DNA of 6,695 nt from Candidatus Poseidoniaceae archaeon. Its GTDB lineage: Archaea > Thermoplasmatota > Poseidoniia > Poseidoniales > Poseidoniaceae. Position 1 is the first letter of the stretch, and each line of letters begins with the position of its first letter. Positions 1 to 5,545 of this stretch are shown here, piece after piece. The notes below the pieces were generated by a model that did not search any database, was not told where the DNA came from, and saw nothing but the letters and a program-made list of their open reading frames with translations. Made by a program: the position numbers and the translations under genes. Location of the stretch: assembly GCA_013329295.1 (NCBI GenBank), contig DUKP01000037.1, positions 1-6,695 on the forward strand, written 5' to 3'.

Positions 1-747
1 GACCGATTAAAAATGGTCTCTCTAAGTCAAGTTGGAAATCTAGATGGCATTTCAATACCGATTAAGAAAATCGCTAAGATTACTCATCAATATGATGCAT
101 TGATTGCTGTTGATGGTGCGCAATCAACACCTCATATGCGAGTAGATGTTCAAGATTTAGATATAGACTTCATTTCTTTTTCAATTCACAAGATGTGTGG
201 TCCATCTGGCATGGGTGGACTTTGGGGTCGCTATGAATTACTTGATTCTCTTCGCTCGATTCAATCTGGCGGACAAACCGTTGAAACCTCTCATTATGAT
301 TCAATCAAATGGGCTGCTCCACCTTCAAAATTTGAAGGCGGTTTAGGTAATTTTGCTGGCATGATCGCTAGTGGCAAAGCAATTGACTATCTATCAAAAT
401 TAGATATGAATGCAGTTCATGAACATGAAATAAAGTTAAACAAGATAATTACTAACAAAATAAAGCATCTTGATGCTATCGAAATTATTGGTCCTGAAGA
501 TGCGAGTCATCGAGGTGGAATTTGTTCGATTTTAATGGGCGACTTACCATCTCATGATATTGCAATCTTGTTGGATGAAGCTGCTGGCGTAATGGTAAGA
601 AGTGGCCAACACTGTGTTCACTCATGGTTCAATGCTCGTGGTCATGTTAACGGTTCGCTAAGAGCATCTGCTTATTTTTATAACACTGAAGAAGATGCAA
701 ATCTATTTGCTGATACCTTCACTGAAGCAGTTGAAGCATTTGGTTGA
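1..747 (+). CDS. sufS: SufS-type cysteine desulfurase, 5' end cut off by window
   Basis: PLP-dependent class V aminotransferase-fold enzyme. The family takes sulfur from L-cysteine as an enzyme persulfide and releases alanine, supplying Fe-S assembly or tRNA thiolation in the cytoplasm. The reading frame is open from base 1, so the visible 248 residues are the C-terminal part; roughly the first 150 residues of a ~400-residue enzyme are missing. Counting from base 1, the PLP-binding Asp/Gln pair is in VDGAQ (D38, Q41). The Schiff-base lysine is in SIHKMCGPSG (K64), and the catalytic cysteine in RSGQHC (C205). A RASAYFYNT segment near the C-terminus is also typical. One oddity is FEGGLGN (about 111-117), where the family usually has FEAGTPN. 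The usual Thr, which contacts the PLP phosphate, is replaced by Leu. The protease gene follows within a few bases and is probably co-transcribed. No sufBCD genes are visible here. A paralogous class V enzyme is possible, but the HC motif favours a desulfurase. Confidence 0.85.
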   Translation, partial: DRLKMVSLSQVGNLDGISIPIKKIAKITHQYDALIAVDGAQSTPHMRVDVQDLDIDFISFSIHKMCGPSGMGGLWGRYELLDSLRSIQSGGQTVETSHYDSIKWAAPPSKFEGGLGNFAGMIASGKAIDYLSKLDMNAVHEHEIKLNKIITNKIKHLDAIEIIGPEDASHRGGICSILMGDLPSHDIAILLDEAAGVMVRSGQHCVHSWFNARGHVNGSLRASAYFYNTEEDANLFADTFTEAVEAFG

Positions 748-752
748 TTCTT

Positions 753-1886
753 ATGGATGAATTATTAGATATTGTGACCAGTGATGTGATTCCTGAAGCC
801 ACTTTGTTGTCACATCAACAATCAACAAGAAAATTTGTTGGCTTTATGGTTGTTATATCACTGATTCTGGTTTTTTCGACTGTATATTTGGCTAATGTTT
901 TTTCTGAAAACAATCCATTTGCAGTCCGGCCAACAGATGGGGCTTTGGAATCTCAAGAAGTATATAGTGAATTAATCCAAACTGATGCTACTAAATTGGA
1001 CGGTTCCGGTGTAAAAGTGTGTATTGTCGATTCTGGGATTGATACAAGTCACAAGGATTTAGATGGTATGAACTTAGTTGCATGGCGTGATTTTGTCAAT
1101 AATCAAGAACAACCCTATGATGACCAAGGGCATGGAACAAGTATGGCTGGAATATTAGTTGCTGATGGTTGGATAGAAGGTGTAGCACCTGAAGTCGAAT
1201 TAGTTGTGGCTAAAGCACTATCAAGTGATGGTAGTGGCGATGATGGAATTGTTGCCGATGCAATAGACTGGTGTGTTGAACAAGGAGTCCAAATCATCTC
1301 ATTATCGCTTGGAGGGGCACCCGGATTGATTCCATTCAATCCATTTGGTGGCCGTGATTCTGGAGATGCTGCAGATGATGCGATTAACCAAGGTATAGTA
1401 GTAATTGCAGCAGCAGGTAATGATGGAGGCCCTGATGATGATGGAGATGTTGCCCATCCATCAAGTGAAAGATTAGTCATCTCTGTTGGAGGAGTCACTG
1501 AAGATGGTAGTCATTGGAGCGGTTCATCAATAGGTGATAATAATGGCAATTTACTGCCATTGATACTGCCAAGACAAGACCCTCACAAGAAGCCAGAGGT
1601 TGTTGCCCCAGCAGAGGGAGTACCAGTGATCAACAATGATGGAACATGGTCAATAGTTGATGGAACAAGTGCTGCAACAGTATTCGTTACCGGTGCTATA
1701 GCTTTACTTTTAGAAGCCAATCCAAGTCTTGCTGCTAACGAATCTTCGGGTTCTTCTGACACGGTAGTTCAAATAAAACAGGCAATAATGAATACATCAA
1801 AACCGCTACCAAGTCAAGATGGACATGATGACAACTATGGTTATGGAATGTTACAGGTTGAAAACTTGATTGCTTCTTTTGCCTAA
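753..1886 (+). CDS. Membrane-anchored subtilisin-family (S8) serine protease
   Basis: Predicted 377-residue secreted-side endopeptidase. A single hydrophobic segment (about residues 29-50) follows Arg-Lys, so the N-terminus should be cytoplasmic and the catalytic domain outside the cell, tethered by a signal anchor. The catalytic triad is visible: Asp93 in VDSGID, His127 in GHGTSMAG and Ser306 in DGTSAA. The oxyanion Asn223 is in AAAGND. SLSLGG (183-188) is the substrate-binding strand. No I9-type propeptide is seen; only about 30 residues separate the membrane segment from the protease fold. The serine motif reads GTSAATV, lacking the usual Met and Pro of GTSMAAP. The domain is Asp-rich (for example around 224-232), which may reflect calcium binding or a saline habitat. 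I chose ATG 753, five bases after the sufS stop. A TTG at 744 overlaps that stop by four bases and would add MIL. Neither start has a clear Shine-Dalgarno motif. A role in digesting external protein is inferred from family and topology. Confidence 0.88.
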   Translation: MDELLDIVTSDVIPEATLLSHQQSTRKFVGFMVVISLILVFSTVYLANVFSENNPFAVRPTDGALESQEVYSELIQTDATKLDGSGVKVCIVDSGIDTSHKDLDGMNLVAWRDFVNNQEQPYDDQGHGTSMAGILVADGWIEGVAPEVELVVAKALSSDGSGDDGIVADAIDWCVEQGVQIISLSLGGAPGLIPFNPFGGRDSGDAADDAINQGIVVIAAAGNDGGPDDDGDVAHPSSERLVISVGGVTEDGSHWSGSSIGDNNGNLLPLILPRQDPHKKPEVVAPAEGVPVINNDGTWSIVDGTSAATVFVTGAIALLLEANPSLAANESSGSSDTVVQIKQAIMNTSKPLPSQDGHDDNYGYGMLQVENLIASFA

Positions 1887-2621
1887 TTATTTTTTAAGAA
1901 ACGTAACAATAGTTCCTTCAAAGACCGGAATAAAGGCTACATAGTATTCCATTTGTGATTTTTTAATCAATTCAATCCAATTATTAAATCCATTAACCAA
2001 TGCCATCTTTAATTCATCTGTTTCATCAACATCTCCTGTCGGAACCATTGGTTCAGTAGATACTAGAACTCCATTTTTTGATAACAAAGGTAAACAATTT
2101 TCGATCGATTTCGCTAAATCTTCAGGCTTCTCATCTACAATAATCACATCATAATTTGTCAAAAGTGGCGCATCTCCAGATTCAAGACCTGATATTGTTG
2201 CTGCTTTCCAAGCCATTGTTTCTGCGGCGAGATTTTGTAACTCTCCAAGTTTGATATTGGTCCATGATGACGCATCATATCTATCGACTAATCGCTTTAT
2301 GATAATTGCAAATTTGCTACCTTGTTCAATAATATCATACCTGTTTGGTTTTGATTTACTATCAAATAAATCCAACATCCAAGCACTACGATGGCCAATG
2401 CCTCCACCAACCTCAAGCACATTTTTCGGCTCGATACGATATAATCCGTCTCTAACTCTACGCATTACAGAAATTGGCCATGTTTCAAGACCCATGTGTT
2501 GTAATTGCTCATTGATATTAGCAGCAATTTGTGGTTCATCTTTTGGTAAATCTGCAGGCTTACCAAATAGATTACCAAGCAATTCAGAACGGTCAGGTAA
2601 AACCGTATCATCTTCGCTCAT
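1887..2621 (-). CDS. Class I SAM-dependent methyltransferase-like protein, substrate unknown
   Basis: A 244-residue soluble protein with a Rossmann-type methyltransferase core. Motif I is VLEVGGGIG (residues 68-76), the glycine-rich SAM loop. IIEQ (97-100) supplies an acidic residue at the end of the second strand, where the SAM ribose is normally bound. YDVIIVDEKP (157-166) resembles motif IV, and LPLLSKNGVLVSTEP (177-191) matches the following helix-strand. The order and spacing resemble O-methyltransferase or spermidine-synthase-like folds. No catalytic signature identifies the substrate, so small molecule, protein and RNA targets all remain open. The N-terminal ~65 residues (acidic, with an LGNLFGKPADLP stretch) form a separate helical lead-in. 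The stop codon abuts the protease stop directly. The ATG at 2621 is the only in-frame ATG near the start of homology. No Shine-Dalgarno motif precedes it, so a short or absent leader is likely. It diverges from the zinc-ribbon gene across a 91-base gap. Confidence 0.7.
   Translation of the reverse strand: MSEDDTVLPDRSELLGNLFGKPADLPKDEPQIAANINEQLQHMGLETWPISVMRRVRDGLYRIEPKNVLEVGGGIGHRSAWMLDLFDSKSKPNRYDIIEQGSKFAIIIKRLVDRYDASSWTNIKLGELQNLAAETMAWKAATISGLESGDAPLLTNYDVIIVDEKPEDLAKSIENCLPLLSKNGVLVSTEPMVPTGDVDETDELKMALVNGFNNWIELIKKSQMEYYVAFIPVFEGTIVTFLKK
1890..1895 (+). terminator. T6 run just after the protease stop, inside the methyltransferase gene
   Basis: Six consecutive T residues begin three bases after the protease stop codon, within a longer AT-rich stretch. 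This is the expected form of an archaeal intrinsic terminator. On the other strand the same bases encode the C-terminal LysLys of the methyltransferase. Function is inferred from position and composition only. Confidence 0.4.
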
Positions 2622-2712
2622 GATTTGGCCACATATTAGCGATTGATGAATGCTCGTATCGGTATTTTAGGCGATTACTTGAAACCTAATGGGCTGTGGG
2701 AGAGACGATAGC
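2622..2712. promoter_or_regulatory. Divergent intergenic promoter region (methyltransferase / zinc-ribbon gene)
   Basis: This 91-base gap must carry promoters for both flanking genes. On the minus strand CTAAAATA (2670 down to 2663) matches the archaeal TATA consensus TTTAAATA at six of eight positions. It lies about 42 bases before the methyltransferase ATG, which would give a leader of about 20 bases. On the plus strand only the complement, TATTTTAG, is apparent, and it is a poor match. These assignments are by eye; start sites are not known. Confidence 0.3.
2698..2702 (+). promoter_or_regulatory. Shine-Dalgarno GGGAG that selects the 2713 start
   Basis: GGGAG followed by AG lies ten bases before ATG 2713. 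This is a normal archaeal spacing and complements the CCUCC-type 16S tail. It favours ATG 2713 over the in-frame ATG at 2689, which would place this motif inside the coding region. Confidence 0.6.
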
Positions 2713-3480
2713 ATGACTGATGAAGTAGCTGAGGATGACTATGAAGAGGTCGTCGAAAATGTTGCTCTATGCAGTGAATGTGATGATTATATGGAACATG
2801 AAATATTGAAAGAACGCAAGGTTGGAACTGGTCGTGACCTTTTGCTGAAATGTATATCATGTTCAGCAATTAATAATTTACAGATTAGAGAGCCAAAGTC
2901 AATATCAATTCCATTTATCTTAACTGATGGCCCCCATTCAGCACGTGTTGAATTAGCAATTGATGAAGATGAAGTATTCAATATTGGAGATGTCTTTGAA
3001 GAGGATGAAATGTTATGGACAATAAACCAAATTCTCGACAAGGACAAGCGTAAAAAGAAGACTATTTTGGCAATAGATGCCTCATCAATTTCAGCCTTAC
3101 GCACTGACATGGTACGTGTCAAAATAACAGCAACTAGAGGCGAGCAATCAGACTCCTCTTCGATGCTAGTTGAATATGGAACCAAATTTACTGCAGATAC
3201 CAAAATCGATTATCAAGGTGAAGTTTGGCGCATTAGAGCAATTCACACTGGCGCTGGAAGAACACTGAAGGGTACTGTGGAATCTCAAGATATCAAACGG
3301 ATTTACTTGCATGAACCACCTAACCCTGAACATTTTGAGCCAAAGACTCCTAGAGAACGTAGACAAGCATGGAAAGAAGGTAGATTAGGGTACAATCCTA
3401 ATCCGGAAATTCCCAAAGAGATTACCAAAAAAAGAGTTACTCCAAGTAATAAGCGTAAGAAAAAGCGCCCAAGAAAGTAA
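2713..3480 (+). CDS. HVO_0476-like zinc-ribbon protein with basic C-terminal tail
   Basis: A 255-residue cytoplasmic protein. An acidic N-terminus (residues 4-15) leads into a zinc ribbon whose four ligands are C20, C23, C47 and C50. Next come about 150 residues of predicted beta-rich sequence, ending in VWRIRAIHT (171-179) and DIKRIYLHEP (193-202). The order (CxxC, EHEILKE, second CxxC, then a terminal KRIY segment) resembles archaeal HVO_0476-family proteins as I recall them. That family has no firmly established biochemical function. Unlike the shorter haloarchaeal proteins, this one ends in a Lys/Arg-rich tail (about 238-255), which suggests contact with nucleic acid or the ribosome; this is an inference. 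The start is set by GGGAG ten bases upstream. An in-frame ATG at 2689 would add eight residues. The stop abuts that of the convergent proline dehydrogenase gene, and the codons of the basic tail provide T-rich runs to the opposite strand. Confidence 0.72.
   Translation: MTDEVAEDDYEEVVENVALCSECDDYMEHEILKERKVGTGRDLLLKCISCSAINNLQIREPKSISIPFILTDGPHSARVELAIDEDEVFNIGDVFEEDEMLWTINQILDKDKRKKKTILAIDASSISALRTDMVRVKITATRGEQSDSSSMLVEYGTKFTADTKIDYQGEVWRIRAIHTGAGRTLKGTVESQDIKRIYLHEPPNPEHFEPKTPRERRQAWKEGRLGYNPNPEIPKEITKKRVTPSNKRKKKRPRK
3427..3464 (-). terminator. Candidate oligo-T terminator for proline dehydrogenase mRNA, inside the opposing gene
   Basis: Read on the minus strand, T5 (3464-3460) begins 16 bases after the proline dehydrogenase stop, and T7 (3433-3427) follows about 30 bases later. 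Archaeal RNA polymerase typically terminates at such T-runs without needing a hairpin. Here the runs are the antisense of Lys codons in the basic tail of the zinc-ribbon protein. Use as a terminator is inferred. Confidence 0.4.
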
Positions 3481-4458
3481 TCAAGGACGGTTTGTCCATG
3501 GCATTAAGAATGCCTTAGCAACTTGTGCCCCAACTGTTGGATTTTCTTGTAATCTGCGAATACTGTATTCATACCACTTCTCCCCGTAAGGGATGTATAC
3601 CCTAGTTCTGTGACCTTTCGCTGCTAATTTTCTTCTTAGAGGCCCTCTTACACCCAACAACATTTGGAACTCATAACCAGGACCTTTTCCAGTTCGAGGC
3701 TTACCAGCATTTTCCCTTGGGTCTGCAATATTTGGACCCATGCCATATGATTCAAGAGCAGATAATGCATGATTGATTACTGGTTTGTCATGAGATGCAA
3801 CTGCACAGTAAGCACCAGCAGCTAACATCTTGTCAATGCTGGCATTTGTAGCGCTAACAATCTCATCATATCCTATGTGAGCAATATCTTCTGGTTCAAG
3901 ATAAATTCCCTTACAAATTCTATAATCGGCAGCCGAACCAAGTTTTTGCTCTAAATAATCGATATCATCAAGGGTTCTGAACAATCGCCCTTGGTATACA
4001 GTTCCAACATTGGTTAAACCTTCATTATGTAAATCAACCACTACATCGATAGTAGCTTGTGTTACACGATGATCTTCCATGTCTAGTCGAACAAACATGT
4101 CATGCTGTGATGCCATTTGTACTAGGCTACGAATTTTCTCAAATCCTTTATCTCTATCTATTAACAAACCAAATGCAGTCGGTTTAATACTAAGATTGGA
4201 GTCGAGTTCATGCTCGATAATTTGATCAATTAATTTAGCATACTCATCATAGAAATATTGTGCTTCATCCATTGAAGTAATTTCTTCGCCAAGAACATCT
4301 ACTGTAAAGCAAGCATTCTCCTTGCTCAAACGCTTCATCACTTTTATTGCATCCTCAATATTATTTCCTGCAACGTATCGACGAGAAACCCATCCTACAA
4401 ACCATTTAGGCATCCGAATTGTCATGCCAACTACAAGTTTTGAAAACCAGCCGGTCAT
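3481..4458 (-). CDS. Proline dehydrogenase, monofunctional (FAD-dependent)
   Basis: Oxidises L-proline to delta-1-pyrroline-5-carboxylate with FAD, the first step of proline catabolism, passing electrons to the respiratory quinone pool. The 325 residues match stand-alone bacterial/archaeal enzymes, and no P5C dehydrogenase domain is fused. Family motifs appear in barrel order: SIKPTAFGL (90-98), VRLDMED (123-129), YQGRLFRTLDDI (155-166), RICKGIYLEP (180-189) and ASHD (221-224). They continue with YEFQMLLGV (262-270) and RVYIPYG...WYEYSIRRLQEN (286-306), whose two Arg residues bind the proline carboxylate. The N-terminus (1-24) is moderately hydrophobic and basic, compatible with membrane association. 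It follows dtdA on the same strand after 31 bases, so the two are probably co-transcribed. A mini-ORF links the two genes by ATGA overlaps. GGGG six bases before the ATG is a weak ribosome-binding candidate. No partner P5C dehydrogenase gene is visible in the window. Confidence 0.92.
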   Translation of the reverse strand: MTGWFSKLVVGMTIRMPKWFVGWVSRRYVAGNNIEDAIKVMKRLSKENACFTVDVLGEEITSMDEAQYFYDEYAKLIDQIIEHELDSNLSIKPTAFGLLIDRDKGFEKIRSLVQMASQHDMFVRLDMEDHRVTQATIDVVVDLHNEGLTNVGTVYQGRLFRTLDDIDYLEQKLGSAADYRICKGIYLEPEDIAHIGYDEIVSATNASIDKMLAAGAYCAVASHDKPVINHALSALESYGMGPNIADPRENAGKPRTGKGPGYEFQMLLGVRGPLRRKLAAKGHRTRVYIPYGEKWYEYSIRRLQENPTVGAQVAKAFLMPWTNRP

Positions 4459-4493
4459 AGCAACCCCAACATAGGCTCAATGAGGAGATTCAT
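4455..4493 (-). CDS. 12-codon mini-ORF bridging dtdA and proline dehydrogenase
   Basis: An ATG at 4493-4491 overlaps the dtdA stop as ATGA. It opens a 12-residue frame, MNLLIEPMLGLL, whose TGA (4457-4455) overlaps the proline dehydrogenase ATG (4458-4456), again as ATGA. The whole gap is therefore readable by terminating and re-initiating ribosomes. This could be a translational-coupling relay, a small hydrophobic peptide, or a coincidence. No ribosome-binding site of its own is needed if coupling occurs. The two 4-base overlaps are seen directly; translation is inferred. Confidence 0.3.
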   Translation of the reverse strand: MNLLIEPMLGLL

Positions 4494-5470
4494 GAGGCTT
4501 GTGTTTTTTTGCCCAAGGCCTCTACAATCTGTTTGGTTGTTAGTAATGGAACTTTAACATCTGACAAGAAATCTCTAATTGCCTGTCGTTGCCACCCCCT
4601 AAACGCTTTTTTATCCATGGAACAAATGATTTGCCCTTGTGGAAATGCTTGTTTTGTTGCTGCTATTGCTGATTCTAAAGCCTGTTTCCAATTACCACCA
4701 GGCTGTTCATTTTCATCTTCTGGTTTTTCAAATGGAAGAGCATAAGTTGCTAACATATGACCTAACCAAACCCCATCCATCGATGCTAATTTATTTGCAC
4801 GTGGAGCATAATGGCCACCACCTAATGTTACCAATACCAAATCACCTGAATTTGCTTTTTCATCCCAAAGGCCAATGTTATTTTCCCCACCTAATGCCAT
4901 TCCATCCGCAATAATTCTGGCCAGTAATTCAGCAGCCTCCTCATTTGGCCATGTTTTCTCAGTTGAGCCAATTTCAATGAACATTGCAGGAACATTAAGC
5001 CATGGCCCATGGTGAGTTACTTCTAATGTAAGTTCAAACTGTTCAGCAAGTTCTGTTCCTGAAACATATTCTTGCAACATTTTCCACCATGAGGAAAGCC
5101 TTGTTGAAGGTGGTGGTGCAAATCCAGCCTTACCGCCAAATTGAGGCTTTTCGGCTTTATTTAACTGTGGCACACCGATTGGATGGAGTGTTAAAGATGG
5201 CTTACCGCTAGCTGCTGCATGTCGTGAAGGAAAAATCACTTCGGTAACGACTTCCCCAGTATTATCAAACCATCTTTGATCAATATCATCTTCAAAAAGT
5301 ATACCTCGTTCAAACATCCAAATTCTAACATCATTTAGTTGATAAGCTAATTTTCCTTCAACCTTGCCAATTGATTGCCATGGAAATTTTTCAAGTAGAT
5401 ATTTGGCTTGGTTATATGATGCTATATCATCGGCATTCACAGCAATAATGGAAACTTGCTGGCTGCCCAT
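4490..5470 (-). CDS. dtdA: D-aminoacyl-tRNA deacylase, archaeal/plant DTD2 (GEK1) type
   Basis: Hydrolyses D-amino acids mischarged onto tRNA (classically D-Tyr), recycling the tRNA in the cytoplasm. Family work on plant and archaeal DTD2 also links it to clearing aldehyde-modified D-aminoacyl-tRNAs. The 326 residues carry the family's His-rich blocks in order: SRHAAASGKPSLTLHPIG (82-99), LEVTHHGPW (149-157), FIEIGSTEKTW (164-174) and LGGGHYAPR (216-224). The helix GHMLATYAL (237-245) comes after them. The protein is somewhat longer than typical archaeal DtdA (about 270-280). Part of the extra length is a Pro/Lys-rich segment at 101-125 (PQLNKAEKPQFGGKAGFAPP), and the usual HxxGN block reads HPIGV here, losing the Asn. 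ATG 5470 is chosen because homology begins at VSIIAVN (6-12). No Shine-Dalgarno motif is evident, and a leaderless transcript is plausible. It is probably the first gene of an operon with proline dehydrogenase and diverges from the propeller gene. Confidence 0.9.
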   Translation of the reverse strand: MGSQQVSIIAVNADDIASYNQAKYLLEKFPWQSIGKVEGKLAYQLNDVRIWMFERGILFEDDIDQRWFDNTGEVVTEVIFPSRHAAASGKPSLTLHPIGVPQLNKAEKPQFGGKAGFAPPPSTRLSSWWKMLQEYVSGTELAEQFELTLEVTHHGPWLNVPAMFIEIGSTEKTWPNEEAAELLARIIADGMALGGENNIGLWDEKANSGDLVLVTLGGGHYAPRANKLASMDGVWLGHMLATYALPFEKPEDENEQPGGNWKQALESAIAATKQAFPQGQIICSMDKKAFRGWQRQAIRDFLSDVKVPLLTTKQIVEALGKKTQAS

Positions 5471-5545
5471 AATTACCTGTCACAGTAGACATTTTTGATT
5501 CCTTTCCATACGAGATTTGACAAACCACAGTCGTTTCGACTTACC
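5471..5545. promoter_or_regulatory. Divergent intergenic promoter region (dtdA / propeller gene)
   Basis: This 75-base gap holds both promoters. On the minus strand TCAAAAAT (5498-5491) is centred about 24 bases before the dtdA ATG, a spacing that would suit a TATA-like element for a leaderless mRNA. Close to the plus-strand start, AGTCG-TTT-CGACT (5529-5541) forms a five-base-pair inverted repeat ending four bases before ATG 5546. It could be an operator half-site pair, a small RNA hairpin or chance. No strong Shine-Dalgarno motif is seen. Confidence 0.28.

Noticed and set aside
1115..1498. Minus-strand open frame of 127 codons inside the protease gene
   Set aside because: It lies wholly antisense to conserved catalytic segments. 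Its product is Ser/Pro-rich low-complexity sequence typical of a shadow frame, and no start signal precedes it.
2251..2646. Plus-strand open frame of 131 codons opposite the methyltransferase
   Set aside because: It is antisense to the SAM-binding core and N-terminus, shows no family features, and would overlap the divergent promoter region.
2689..2712. Upstream ATG at 2689 as the start of the zinc-ribbon gene
   Set aside because: The Shine-Dalgarno GGGAG sits between 2689 and 2713 at ideal distance from 2713, and the extra eight residues (MGCGRDDS) look unrelated to the family.
3485..3497. Hairpin GGAC-GGTTT-GTCC after the zinc-ribbon stop as a terminator
   Set aside because: It has only a four-base-pair stem, no following T-run, and lies in proline dehydrogenase coding sequence.
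4509..4914. Plus-strand open frames of 78 and 91 codons opposite dtdA
   Set aside because: They overlap each other and lie antisense to conserved DtdA motifs; their products are low-complexity and hydrophobic without family resemblance.
5495..5545. TTG start giving a 17-residue extension of the propeller protein
   Set aside because: It would leave only 24 bases for two divergent promoters. No ribosome-binding site precedes it, and an ATG is available where the propeller-like sequence begins.
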